Origin: Methylobacterium thuringiense
Lineage (GTDB): Bacteria; Pseudomonadota; Alphaproteobacteria; Rhizobiales; Beijerinckiaceae
Assembly (NCBI RefSeq): GCF_022179645.1
Contig: NZ_BPRA01000008.1
Span: forward strand, 282,655 to 346,654
Length of the DNA: 64,000 bases
Direction: 5' to 3'
The number at the start of each line of letters is the position of its first letter. Within the stretch, counting starts at the first letter, position 1. Shown here piece after piece: positions 19,897-29,138 of the stretch. Under the pieces are notes generated by a model. The model did no database searches, was not told the origin of the DNA, and saw only the letters and a list, made by a program, of their open reading frames with translations. The translations under genes and the position numbers were made by a program.

Positions 19897-21234
19897 TCAC
19901 ATCTGGCGCATCTCGGACTTGTCGAGGAACAGCGCCAGCAGGGTCGCGGCGGCGCCCGACAGCAGGTAGAGGCCGACCATGGCGAGCCCGTAACGGCTCG
20001 CCAGGAACAGCACCACCAGCGGAGCGAAGCCCGCACCGAACATCCAGGCGAGATCCGAGGTCAGCGCCGCGCCGGTGTAGCGGTAGCGCGATCCGAGCCG
20101 CGCGGTGACGGCGCCTGCGGTCTGGCCGTAAGCGAGGCCGAGGATCATGAAGCCGACCGTGACGTACATGGTCTGGCCGATGGCGCTCTCGCCGAAGATC
20201 AGCGGAGCGATGATGCTGCCCATGGCGAACATTGCGATCAGGCCGGCCGAGAGCAGCAGCGTGTTGCGGCGTCCGATCTGGTCGGCGATCAGGCCCGAGG
20301 CGCAGATCGCGCCGGCGCAGACGATGGCTCCGGAGAACTGCACGATCAGGAACTCGCCGGCCGGACGGTCCGTGTAGAGCGTCAGCCAGCTGATCGGGAA
20401 GATCGTCACCAGGTGGAACAGCGCGAAGGCGGCCAGCGGGACGAAGGCGCCGATCCAGACGTCGAGGGCGTGGCGGCGCAGGAGCTCGAAGACCGGTACC
20501 GGCTCCAGCGAGCGCTTCTCCATCAGCGCCCTGAACTCGTCGGAGGCGACGAGGCTCAGGCGGGCGAACAGCGCGACGACGTTGATGGTGAAGGCGCAAT
20601 AGAACGGGAAGCGCCAGCCCCAGTCGAGGAAGTCCTCGGTGGAGAGGTTGACGAGGAAGAACGAGAACAGCGCGCTCGCCACCATGAACCCGAACGGGGC
20701 GCCGAGCTGCGGGATCATCGCGTACCAGCCGCGGCGTTCGCGCGGGGCGTTCAGGGCGAGCAGGGAGGCCATGCCGTCCCAGGCGCCGGCGAGCGCCAAA
20801 CCCTGCGAGATGCGCAAGCCCGCGAGCAGCCAGATCGAGGCATAGCCGATGCTGGCATAGCTCGGCAGGAAGCTGATCGCCGCCGTCGAACCGCCGAGCA
20901 GGAACAGGGCGGTGGTCAGCTTGACGCTGCGCCCGTGCTTCCGGTCGACGGCCATGAAGATCACCGTGCCGACCGGGCGGGCGACGAAGGCCAGGGCGAA
21001 GACGGCGAAGGAATAGAGCGTCGCGGTGAGCTGGTCGGGCTCGAAGGAGAAGAACACCTTCGGAAACACCAGGACCGAGGCGATGCCGAAGACGAAGAAG
21101 TCGAAATATTCCGACGTCCGGCCGATCACGACGCCGATGGCGATCTCGCCCGGCGCGACCTTGTGGTCCTTGTGGGCCTGCTGGGCGTCGCGCTCGAGCG
21201 CGGCGGAGTGGGCCATGGAGGGTTCGGGAGTCAT
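19897..21234 (-). CDS. MFS transporter (metabolite:H+ symporter type)
   Basis: 445 residues, 12 hydrophobic segments. The first helix motif GRTSEYFDFFVFG and the loop 2-3 motif RPVGTVIFMAVDRKHGR resemble the MHS subfamily of the major facilitator superfamily (organic-acid or osmolyte symporters). It is co-directional with, and 93 bp before, cyoA, a linkage that suggests co-expression with the oxidase. Substrate unknown. The 330-bp gap upstream (21235-21565) shows no gene. Confidence 0.82.
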   Translation of the reverse strand: MTPEPSMAHSAALERDAQQAHKDHKVAPGEIAIGVVIGRTSEYFDFFVFGIASVLVFPKVFFSFEPDQLTATLYSFAVFALAFVARPVGTVIFMAVDRKHGRSVKLTTALFLLGGSTAAISFLPSYASIGYASIWLLAGLRISQGLALAGAWDGMASLLALNAPRERRGWYAMIPQLGAPFGFMVASALFSFFLVNLSTEDFLDWGWRFPFYCAFTINVVALFARLSLVASDEFRALMEKRSLEPVPVFELLRRHALDVWIGAFVPLAAFALFHLVTIFPISWLTLYTDRPAGEFLIVQFSGAIVCAGAICASGLIADQIGRRNTLLLSAGLIAMFAMGSIIAPLIFGESAIGQTMYVTVGFMILGLAYGQTAGAVTARLGSRYRYTGAALTSDLAWMFGAGFAPLVVLFLASRYGLAMVGLYLLSGAAATLLALFLDKSEMRQM

Positions 21235-21565
21235 CGCGGGCGACCGACTTGCTCGATGGGAGGTGCGGAAGGCACCGCCTCCTGCGGCATCGCTCTACCT
21301 AGCGCAATGGGCAGTACCGGCAAAAGGGGGATGCGCTTACCGCAGTGCCACAGCGACCATCGGTGCGGTGCGGCAAGTTCAGCCGGCCGTAGACGTTTAA
21401 TCCAACAGGACAGGTCGGCTCGGCCGGAGGGGCTGGGGCCTCGATCGGCCGAGCCGTGATCGCGACGGATCGCGAACAGGCGATCGCCGGCCACGGACCG
21501 GCGAGAGAACGACCCGCCGTCGGGTCGCGCTACGCCGGCCCGTCTCCGCGGTGCCGCCGAGCGGC

Positions 21566-23374
21566 TCAGGCCGGGCGCGGATGCGGCTTCTTCGGCATGT
21601 AGAGGTCGGTGATCGTCCCCTCGAAGGCTTCGGCCGCGAGGCCCACCGTCTCCGACAGAGTCGGATGCGGATGGATGGTCAGACCGATATCCTCGGCGTC
21701 GGCCCCCATCTCGATGGCGAGCGCGGCTTCCGCGATCAGGTCGCCCGCCGAAGGCCCGACGATGCCGCAGCCGAGGATGCGGTCCGTGGCCTCGTCGAAC
21801 AGCACCTTGGTCAGGCCCTCGTCGCGCCCGAGCGCCAGCGAACGGCCCGAGGCGGCCCAGGGAAACACGCCCTTGCCGACCTTGATGCCCTTGGCCTTGG
21901 CCTCGTTCTCGGTGAGCCCGACCCAGGCCACCTCCGGGTCGGTATAGGCCACGGAGGGAATCACCTTCGCGTCGAAGAAGCTGTTCTTGCCCGACGCCGT
22001 CTCGGCCGCGACCTTGGCCTCGTGCGTCGCCTTGTGGGCCAGCATCGGCTGACCGACGATGTCGCCGATGGCGAAGATGTGCGGCACGTTGGTGCGCATC
22101 TGCCGGTCGACGGGCACGAAGCCGCGCTCGTCGACGACGACACCGGCCGCCTCGGCCGCGATCAGCTTGCCGTTCGGGCGGCGGCCGACCGAGACCAGGA
22201 TCTTGTCGAAGGTGTCGGTGGGCGGCGCGGTGCCACCCTCGAACGTCACCTTCAGACCCTCCGGCGTCGCCTCGACGTTCGTCACCTTGGCCTTGAGGTG
22301 GATCGCCTCGTACTGCTTCTGGATCCGCTTCATCAGCGGCGTGACGAGATCCTTGTCGGCGCCGGGGATGATCTGGTCCATCAGCTCGACGATCGTCACC
22401 TTGGCGCCGAGCGCATGGTAGACCGTCGCCATCTCGAGCCCGATGATGCCGCCGCCGATCACCAGCATGCGGCCGGGGATGCCGTCGAGTTCGAGCGCGC
22501 CGGTGGAGTCGATCACCCGCGGGTCGTCGTGCGGGATGAACGGCATCTGGATCGGCTCGGAGCCAGCCGCGATGATCGCCTGGTCGAAACCGATCACCGT
22601 CTTCTTGCCCTCGTGCTCGACCTCGACCTGATGCGGGCTGACGAAGCGGGCGGTGCCGGTCACCACCGTGACCTTGCGCTGCTTGGCGAGGCCGACGAGA
22701 CCGCCGGTCAGGCGCTTGACCACGCCGTCCTTCCACTCCCGCAGCTTGTCGATGTCGATTTGCGGCGCGGTGAAGCTGATGCCGTGCGCGGCCATGGCAT
22801 GGGTCTCGTCGATGACCTTGGCCGCGTGCAGCAGGGCCTTCGACGGGATGCAGCCGACGTTGAGACAGACACCCCCCAGCGTCGGCCAGCGCTCGACCAG
22901 CACGACCTTCTTGCCGAGATCGGCTGCGCGGAAGGCGGCGGTGTAGCCGCCCGGACCGGCGCCGATCACGAGAACCTCGGCGCGGCTGTCCTCGCCCGAG
23001 ACGGCGGCGGCCGCCTGCGGCGCGGGTTTCGCCGGAGCGCCGCCGTTGGTGGCGCCGGCGGCCGACGAGCCGTAGCCGGCCTGCCCCTCGCCCGCACCGT
23101 GGCCGCCGGCCGCCGCAGGCTTGGCGGCCCCGCTTCCCGCGGTCTCGGCCATCACCAGGATCAGGTCGCCCTGGGTGACGGTGTCGCCGGGCTTCACCTT
23201 GACCTCGGCCACCGTGCCGGCGACCGGGGACGGGATGTCCATGGTCGCCTTGTCGGATTCCAGCACGATCAGCACGTCGTCGACCGAGATCTGGTCGCCG
23301 GGGCTGACGATCACCTCGATCACCGGGATGTTCTTGAAGTCGCCGATATCGGGCAGTTTGACGTCGTTGCTCAT
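21566..23374 (-). CDS. lpd: Dihydrolipoamide dehydrogenase with N-terminal lipoyl domain
   Basis: 602 residues. A lipoyl domain (1-80, lipoylated Lys in ESDKATMDIPS) and an Ala/Gly/Pro linker (about 85-125) precede the E3 flavoprotein: FAD motif VIGAGPGGYTAAFRAADLG, redox disulfide GGVCLNVGCIPSK, NAD motif VIGGGIIGLEMATVY and the C-terminal HPHPTLSE histidine of the dimer active site. It reoxidises dihydrolipoyl groups of pyruvate dehydrogenase E2 with NAD+. Third gene of aceE-aceF-lpd, 53 bp after aceF. Confidence 0.95.
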   Translation of the reverse strand: MSNDVKLPDIGDFKNIPVIEVIVSPGDQISVDDVLIVLESDKATMDIPSPVAGTVAEVKVKPGDTVTQGDLILVMAETAGSGAAKPAAAGGHGAGEGQAGYGSSAAGATNGGAPAKPAPQAAAAVSGEDSRAEVLVIGAGPGGYTAAFRAADLGKKVVLVERWPTLGGVCLNVGCIPSKALLHAAKVIDETHAMAAHGISFTAPQIDIDKLREWKDGVVKRLTGGLVGLAKQRKVTVVTGTARFVSPHQVEVEHEGKKTVIGFDQAIIAAGSEPIQMPFIPHDDPRVIDSTGALELDGIPGRMLVIGGGIIGLEMATVYHALGAKVTIVELMDQIIPGADKDLVTPLMKRIQKQYEAIHLKAKVTNVEATPEGLKVTFEGGTAPPTDTFDKILVSVGRRPNGKLIAAEAAGVVVDERGFVPVDRQMRTNVPHIFAIGDIVGQPMLAHKATHEAKVAAETASGKNSFFDAKVIPSVAYTDPEVAWVGLTENEAKAKGIKVGKGVFPWAASGRSLALGRDEGLTKVLFDEATDRILGCGIVGPSAGDLIAEAALAIEMGADAEDIGLTIHPHPTLSETVGLAAEAFEGTITDLYMPKKPHPRPA

Positions 23375-23427
23375 GGCCTCACCTCACGCCTTGTCATCCA
23401 GATCCGGTCGTCGGTCGTACCTCCCCG

Positions 23428-24726
23428 TCAGACGACGAGGCGGCGGACGTCCTCCAGGGTGTGGGCGAGGTGGCGGGAGAAGCGCGCGGCGAGCGCCCCG
23501 TCGATGACGCGGTGGTCGTAGGACAGCGAGAGCGGCAGCATCAGCCGCGGCTTGAACTCGCTGCCGTCCCAGACCGGTGCCATCTTCGAGCGCACCACGC
23601 CGAGGATGGCGACCTCGGGCGCGTTGACCAGCGGCGTGAAGGCGGTGCCGCCGATGCCGCCGAGGCTCGAGATGGTGAAGGTCGCGCCCTGCATGTCGGA
23701 GGCGCCGAGCTTGCCGTCGCGGGCCTTCTTCGAAAGCTCGCCCAGATCGCGGCTGATCTCGACGATGCCCTTCCGGTCGACATCCTTGACCACCGGCACC
23801 ACGAGCCCGTCCGGCGTGTCCACGGCCACGCCGATATTGTAGTATTTCTTGAGGATCAGCGCATCCTTCTCCGGGCTCAGCGAGGCATTGAACTCCGGGT
23901 GCTGGCGCAGCGCCGAGACCGCCGCCTTGATCAGGAAGGACAGCAGCGTGACGCGGTAGCCCTTGTCCTTGCCGGCCGTGTCGAGCTCCTTCCGGTACTT
24001 GTCGGTCTCGGTGATGTCCGACTCGTCCTGGTGGGTGACCAGCGGCACGTTGAGCCAGGCCCGGTGCAGGTGCGGGCCGGAGATCTTCTTGATCCGCGGC
24101 AGCGGCCGCGTCTCGATCGGTCCGAACTTCGAGAAGTCGACGGCCGGGATCTCGGGGATGCCCATGCCGCCGGACGCCATGACCGCGCCGCCGCCGGCGG
24201 CAGCGGGGGCAGCCGAGCGTGTTAGATGGCCCTTCACGTCGTCCTTGGTGATGCGGCCCTTCTCGCCGGTGCCCTTCACGGCATTGAGGTCGACGCTCAA
24301 CTCGCGTGCGATGCGCCGCACCGCAGGGCTGGCATGGACGTTCGTGAAATCGGGAGCGCCGGAGGCCGAAGGCTGGGCGACCGGACCCGAGGGCGGTGCC
24401 GACGCGGTGGGGACCGGCTCCTCCTGCTTGACGGCGACCGCGGCGGAGTCGGCGGCAGCGGAGGCCGGACCCTTGGCCGTCGCGGCCTCGCCCTTGAGCA
24501 TCAGGATCGGGGCGCCCTCGCTGACCTTGTCGCCGATCTTGATCAGGATCTTCTCGACTACGCCTCCTTGAGGCGAGGGCACATCCATCGTCGCCTTGTC
24601 GGATTCGAGCGACACCAGCGGGTCGTCCGGCCCGATCGTGTCGCCTTCCTTCACGAAGATCTCGATGACCGGGATGTCCGCGAAATCGCCGATGTCGGGA
24701 ATCTTGACCTCGATACCCACTTGCAA
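23428..24726 (-). CDS. aceF: Pyruvate dehydrogenase E2, dihydrolipoamide acetyltransferase
   Basis: 432 residues: one lipoyl domain (about 5-82, ESDKATMDVPSP), Ala/Pro linker, peripheral-subunit-binding domain (about 130-170, ASPAVRRIARELSVDLNAVK) and the catalytic acyltransferase core ending with DHRVIDGALAARF (His/Asp active site). It transfers acetyl groups from E1 to CoA and forms the core of the complex. Only one lipoyl domain is present, fewer than in E. coli AceF, with a second provided by the E3 subunit. Lies 97 bp after aceE. Confidence 0.95.
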   Translation of the reverse strand: MQVGIEVKIPDIGDFADIPVIEIFVKEGDTIGPDDPLVSLESDKATMDVPSPQGGVVEKILIKIGDKVSEGAPILMLKGEAATAKGPASAAADSAAVAVKQEEPVPTASAPPSGPVAQPSASGAPDFTNVHASPAVRRIARELSVDLNAVKGTGEKGRITKDDVKGHLTRSAAPAAAGGGAVMASGGMGIPEIPAVDFSKFGPIETRPLPRIKKISGPHLHRAWLNVPLVTHQDESDITETDKYRKELDTAGKDKGYRVTLLSFLIKAAVSALRQHPEFNASLSPEKDALILKKYYNIGVAVDTPDGLVVPVVKDVDRKGIVEISRDLGELSKKARDGKLGASDMQGATFTISSLGGIGGTAFTPLVNAPEVAILGVVRSKMAPVWDGSEFKPRLMLPLSLSYDHRVIDGALAARFSRHLAHTLEDVRRLVV

Positions 24727-24823
24727 TCTCCCTAGCCGACGGGCCTCTGCCGGGCCCTGGTCTGATGTCTGAGCGCGATCGAGAGGATCGCCCCGGCGGC
24801 CCGCCGAGGCGACGGAGCGGACG

Positions 24824-27502
24824 TCACACGGTCCAGGGACCGGGTTTCTCGGGATCGATCCCGTATTTCGCGATGGCCTCGGCCACCTTGGTCATCGGGA
24901 TCGTCCCTTCGGCGGCGAGGCTATGCAGGGCCGCCACCGTGACCCAGCGCCGGTCCACCTCGAAGAAGTCGCGCAGTTTCACCCGGTAATCCGAGCGGCC
25001 GAAGCCGTCGGTGCCGAGCACGCGGTAGCGGCCGGGCACGTAGGGCCGGATCTGGTCGGCGAAGAGCCGCATGTAGTCGGTGGAGGCGATCACCGGCCCG
25101 CTGCGGCCTTCGAGACAGGTCTCGACGTGAGACGTCTTCGGCGTCTCGGTGGGGTGGAGCAGGTTCCAGCGCTCCACGGCCATGGCGTCGCGCCGCAGCT
25201 CCGTAAAGCTCGGGCAGCTCCAGATGTCGGCGGAGACGCCGTGCTCCGCCTCCAGGATTTCCGCGGCCGCGATCACCTCGCGCAGGATGGTGCCGCTGCC
25301 GAGCAGCTGGACGCGCGGCCCGCCCGTCTTCCCCTTGCCTTCGCGGAACAGGTACATCCCCTTGAGGATGCCAGCCTCGGCCCCCTCCGGCATGCCGGGG
25401 TGCTCGTAGTTCTCGTTCATCACGGTGATGTAGTAGAAGACGTCCTCCTGCTCGGCGAACATCCGCCTGAGGCCGTCCTGCACGATCACCGCGACCTCGT
25501 ACGAGAAGGTCGGGTCATAGGAGACGCAGTTCGGGATCGTCGCCGAGAACAGGTGGCTGTGCCCGTCCTCGTGCTGCAGCCCTTCGCCGTTCAGCGTGGT
25601 GCGCCCGGCGGTGCCGCCGATCAGGAAGCCGCGCGCCCGACTGTCGCCCGCCGCCCAGGCGAGGTCGCCGACCCGCTGGAAGCCGAACATCGAGTAGTAG
25701 ATGTAGAACGGGATCGTCGGCGCATTTGAGGTCGAGTACGAGGTCGCCGCCGCGATCCACGAGGACATGGCGCCGGGCTCGTTGATGCCCTCTTGGAGCA
25801 TCTGACCCTTCTCGTCCTCCTTGTAGTACATCAGCTGGTTGGCATCCTCCGGCCGATAGAGTTGGCCGACCTGGCTGAAGATGCCGAACTGGCGGAACAT
25901 GCCCTCCATGCCGAAGGTACGGCTCTCGTCGGGCACGATCGGCACGATGCGGTTGCCGATGTTCTTGTCGCGCAGCAGCGTGTTGAGTACCCGCACGAAG
26001 GCCATGGTGGTCGAGATCTCGCGACCCGCCGTCTCCTTGAGCTGCGCGCTGAAGGCCGAGAGCGGCGGGATCTTCAGGTCGATCGACTTGCGCCGCCGTG
26101 CCGGCAGCGGGCCGCCGAGGGCCGCGCGCCGGGCCTTGAGATAGTTCATCTCCGGGCTCCCTTCGGGGAAGCGGATGAACGGCATCTCGGTGATCTGCGC
26201 GTCGGTGAGATCGATCTGGAAGCGGTCGCGGAATTGCCGCAGCACCGCCTCGCCCATCTTCTTCTGCTGGTGGGTGATGTTCTGGCCTTCGCCCGACTCG
26301 CCCATGCCGTAGCCCTTGACGGTCTTGGCGAGGATCAGCGTCGGCTGGCCCTTGTGCTTGGAGGCAGCCGAGTAGGCCGCGAACACCTTGGACGGGTCGT
26401 GGCCGCCGCGGGTGAGGCGGAAGATGTCGTCGTCGTTCCAGTCGGCCACCAGCGCCGCGGTCTCGGGATATTTTCCGAAGAAGTGCTCGCGGATGTAGGC
26501 GCCGTTCTTCGACTTGAAGTCCTGGTACTCGCCGTCGACGCATTCCTCCATCAGCCGCGCCAGCATGCCGGTGGTGTCGCGCGCCAGCAGCGCGTCCCAG
26601 CCCGAGCCCCACAGGCACTTGATGACGTTCCAGCCGGCGCCGCGGAAATCGGCCTCGAGCTCCTGGACGATCTTGCCGTTGCCGCGCACCGGCCCGTCGA
26701 GGCGCTGCAGGTTGCAGTTGATGACGAAGACGAGGTTGTCGAGTTTTTCGCGCGCGGCCATGGAGATGGCGCCGAGGCTCTCCGGCTCGTCCATCTCGCC
26801 GTCGCCCATGAAGGCCCAGACCTTGCGGCCGTCGGTGTTCGCGTGGCCGCGATGGTGCAGGTAGCGCAGGTAGCGCGCCTGATAGATCGCCATCAGCGGG
26901 CCGAGGCCCATCGAGACGGTGGGGAACTGCCAGAAATCCGGCATCAGCCAGGGATGCGGATAGGACGAGATCCCCTTGCCGTCGACCTCCTGGCGATAGT
27001 TGAGAAGCTGCTCCTCGGTCAGCCGGCCCTCGAGGAAGGCGCGGGCATAGATGCCGGGCGAGGAGTGGCCCTGCACGTAGATCAGGTCGCCGCCGCGCTC
27101 GGGCGAGTCGCCGTGCCAGAAATGCATGAAGCCGGTGTCGTAGAGCGTCGCCGAGGACTGGAAGCTCGCGATGTGGCCGCCGAGTTCCGACGAGTCCTTG
27201 TTCGCCCGCAGGATGATGGCGATGGCGTTCCATCGGATCGCCGAACGGATGCGATGCTCGATCGCCCGGTCGCCGGGATGCGGGTCCTGCTTGTCGACGG
27301 GAATCGTGTTGAGATACGCGGTGTTCGCCGAGAACGGGACCGGTGCGCCGCGCTTGCGCGCCTCCTCGACCACCTGCCCGATGAGGAAGTGCGCCCGGTC
27401 CGGCCCTTCGACATCCAGCACGCCGTCCAGCGAATCGAGCCACTCCCGGGTCTCGACCGGATCAAGGTCGCGACTGCGCTCCATCGGTTTTCTCCCTGGC
27501 AC
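24824..27502 (-). CDS. aceE: Pyruvate dehydrogenase E1, homodimeric type
   Basis: 892 residues, matching the single-chain AceE family rather than the split PdhA/PdhB typical of many alphaproteobacteria. Visible: RIRSAIRWNAIAIILRANK, the ThDP motif MGDGEMDEPES...NCNLQRLDG and ARGFLIGGTAGRTTLNGEGL. It decarboxylates pyruvate with thiamine diphosphate and acetylates the E2 lipoyl group. First gene of the operon; the 230 bp upstream hold no gene other than the tRNA-Gly beyond 27735. Confidence 0.96.
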   Translation of the reverse strand: MPGRKPMERSRDLDPVETREWLDSLDGVLDVEGPDRAHFLIGQVVEEARKRGAPVPFSANTAYLNTIPVDKQDPHPGDRAIEHRIRSAIRWNAIAIILRANKDSSELGGHIASFQSSATLYDTGFMHFWHGDSPERGGDLIYVQGHSSPGIYARAFLEGRLTEEQLLNYRQEVDGKGISSYPHPWLMPDFWQFPTVSMGLGPLMAIYQARYLRYLHHRGHANTDGRKVWAFMGDGEMDEPESLGAISMAAREKLDNLVFVINCNLQRLDGPVRGNGKIVQELEADFRGAGWNVIKCLWGSGWDALLARDTTGMLARLMEECVDGEYQDFKSKNGAYIREHFFGKYPETAALVADWNDDDIFRLTRGGHDPSKVFAAYSAASKHKGQPTLILAKTVKGYGMGESGEGQNITHQQKKMGEAVLRQFRDRFQIDLTDAQITEMPFIRFPEGSPEMNYLKARRAALGGPLPARRRKSIDLKIPPLSAFSAQLKETAGREISTTMAFVRVLNTLLRDKNIGNRIVPIVPDESRTFGMEGMFRQFGIFSQVGQLYRPEDANQLMYYKEDEKGQMLQEGINEPGAMSSWIAAATSYSTSNAPTIPFYIYYSMFGFQRVGDLAWAAGDSRARGFLIGGTAGRTTLNGEGLQHEDGHSHLFSATIPNCVSYDPTFSYEVAVIVQDGLRRMFAEQEDVFYYITVMNENYEHPGMPEGAEAGILKGMYLFREGKGKTGGPRVQLLGSGTILREVIAAAEILEAEHGVSADIWSCPSFTELRRDAMAVERWNLLHPTETPKTSHVETCLEGRSGPVIASTDYMRLFADQIRPYVPGRYRVLGTDGFGRSDYRVKLRDFFEVDRRWVTVAALHSLAAEGTIPMTKVAEAIAKYGIDPEKPGPWTV

Positions 27503-27735
27503 CCCCTTCGAACGAGCGGGTTACGAGAAAGATTAGGGCAGCGACTGGAGAAATGCGAGGCCCGCCAACACGATGGATTGCAGAATTTCCACGTGCGCCC
27601 GAACAGATCCGCGACCCTGGATCGCTCGAAGTCTGGTTAGCGCGAGGACACGACCGAACAGCAAAGTGAAGACATCGGGCTGCCGCGTGGAATCCTGGGA
27701 GCGATCCGCGACAGATCTGCCTCAATACGATCGAT

Positions 27736-27809
27736 TGGAGCGGGCGACGGGAATCGAACCCGTATATTCAGCTTGGGAAGCTGACGTTCTACCACTGAAC
27801 TACGCCCGC
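27736..27809 (-). tRNA. tRNA-Gly (CCC)
   Basis: On the minus strand: acceptor GCGGGCG/CGCCCGC, anticodon stem TCAGC/GCTGA with loop TTCCCAA (anticodon CCC), GGTTCGATTCC T-arm, discriminator T and encoded CCA. Confidence 0.93.
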
Positions 27810-27997
27810 GCCGGGCTCCCGCCGGGGGGAGGCCGCCTGCATCGGCTCATGCAGGCGCGAACCATAGCAGAGCCGTTTCGATTGTCCACGGAGCGCGAGG
27901 GCGTTGCGGCGTTTCCATGCCAACCCGTTTCCGCTAGCGTCCGCGCCGCCCCGGCCCCTCCGGCGCCGGGCCTCCATCCCCTTCTGCGAACCCCCGA

Positions 27998-28705
27998 ATG
28001 AGCGCCGTGACGACGCAATCCGCCACCGAGCCAGCCGCCGCCACGGATGCCGCGAGGGGCGCGAGGCCGGGAGCCGCGGGCGGAATCGCCGTCCCGAAGC
28101 TCGTGCTCGCCTCGGCCTCGCCGCGCCGCCTCGCGCTGCTGCAGCAGATCGGCATCGAGCCGGACGCATTGCTGCCGGCCGACGTCGACGAGACGCCGCG
28201 CAAGTCGGAATCGCCGCGCGAACTCGCCCGCCGCCTCGCCCGGGCCAAGCTCGAAGTCGCGCGCGACGCGGCCCGGCGCAACGACACCCTGCGCGACGCC
28301 TATCTGATCGCTGCCGATACGGTGGTCGCCGTCGGGCGTCGGGTGCTGCCCAAGGCCGAGCGCCTCGACGAGGCGGCCGACTGCCTCCGGCTGCTCTCGG
28401 GGCGCCCGCACCGGGTCTACACCGCCGTTTGCATCCTCTCGCCGAAGGACCGCCAGCGCGAGCGCCTGGTCGAGGCGCGGGTGCGCTTCAAGCGGCTCTC
28501 GTCCCGCGAGATCGAGGGCTATCTCGGCTCGGGCGAATGGCGCGGCAAGGCCGGCGGCTACGCCATCCAGGGGCTCGCCGGCGCCTTCGTGATCAAGCTC
28601 GTCGGCTCCCACAGCGCCGTCGTCGGCCTGCCGCTCTACGAGACCATGAGCCTCCTCGAAGGCGAGGGCTTTCCGGTCCGCCGCGGCTGGGGAGCCCCGG
28701 CATGA
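27998..28705 (+). CDS. maf: Maf-like nucleotide pyrophosphatase
   Basis: 235 residues with a 30-residue Ala-rich N-terminal extension before the core [19 protein letters not shown], the defining Maf motif. Also [31 protein letters not shown] and GGYAIQG. Family members hydrolyse non-canonical or pyrimidine nucleoside triphosphates to the monophosphate. A later start at about 28091 would remove the extension, but the gene as called begins with a clear ATG. The stop overlaps yacG by ATGA, so the two are coupled, an arrangement usual in alphaproteobacteria. Confidence 0.92.
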   Translation: MSAVTTQSATEPAAATDAARGARPGAAGGIAVPKLVLASASPRRLALLQQIGIEPDALLPADVDETPRKSESPRELARRLARAKLEVARDAARRNDTLRDAYLIAADTVVAVGRRVLPKAERLDEAADCLRLLSGRPHRVYTAVCILSPKDRQRERLVEARVRFKRLSSREIEGYLGSGEWRGKAGGYAIQGLAGAFVIKLVGSHSAVVGLPLYETMSLLEGEGFPVRRGWGAPA

Positions 28706-28905
28706 CGGGCGCGACCGCCTCCGGGAAACGCAAGGCTGCCGCGCCATGTCCGATCTGCCGCAAGCCCGCGCAGGAGGCCTTCGCGCCGTTCTGCTCGCAG
28801 CGTTGCGCGGACGTCGATCTCGGCCGCTGGCTCGGGGAGCGCTACGTCATTCCCGGCCCCGAGGAGGAGCCGGAGGAGGGGCATGACGCCGACGGCTCAC
28901 ATTGA
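28702..28905 (+). CDS. yacG: DNA gyrase inhibitor YacG (zinc-binding)
   Basis: 67 residues. Two Cys pairs form the zinc ribbon, CPICRKP and [15 protein letters not shown], followed by the ERYVIPG block and an acidic tail, all characteristic of YacG. The E. coli homologue binds GyrB and inhibits supercoiling. Starts within the maf stop (ATGA). Confidence 0.92.
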   Translation: MTGATASGKRKAAAPCPICRKPAQEAFAPFCSQRCADVDLGRWLGERYVIPGPEEEPEEGHDADGSH

Positions 28906-28985
28906 GCCACGGAGGCGCTAGACACCGCTCCGACGCTTGACTATACCGCCGCTCCAGCCGCGGAGCCCTAGCCGCTCCGCCGCTC

Positions 28986-29061
28986 GCCCAGGTAGCTCAG
29001 TTGGTAGAGCATGCGACTGAAAATCGCAGTGTCGGCGGTTCGACTCCGTCCCTGGGCACCA
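28986..29061 (+). tRNA. tRNA-Phe (GAA)
   Basis: Acceptor GCCCAGG/CCTGGGC, anticodon stem TGCGA/TCGCA with loop CTGAAAA (anticodon GAA), GGTTCGACTCC T-arm, discriminator A and encoded CCA. An integrase gene begins 80 bp downstream in the same direction. Confidence 0.95.
29017..29061 (+). other. Probable integration site (attL/attB core in tRNA-Phe 3' end)
   Basis: Tyrosine integrases commonly recombine within the anticodon-to-3'-end segment of tRNA genes and leave the tRNA intact. The integrase at 29139 directly follows this tRNA, and gene content changes from core to mobile here. No second copy of this segment was noticed up to 64000, so the far end is probably outside the window; the exact core is not defined. 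Confidence 0.45.
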
Positions 29062-29138
29062 TTCCACCTCTAAGTGGTTGATTCACAGGTAAGTTCAGTT
29101 AAATCATGTGGTTAGGGTCGCTCGAGTGATGCACACGG

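Noticed and set aside
21484-21510. Hairpin CGCCGG/CCGGCG after lpd as a terminator
   Set aside because: No T-rich tract follows on the minus strand, so it does not qualify as an intrinsic terminator.
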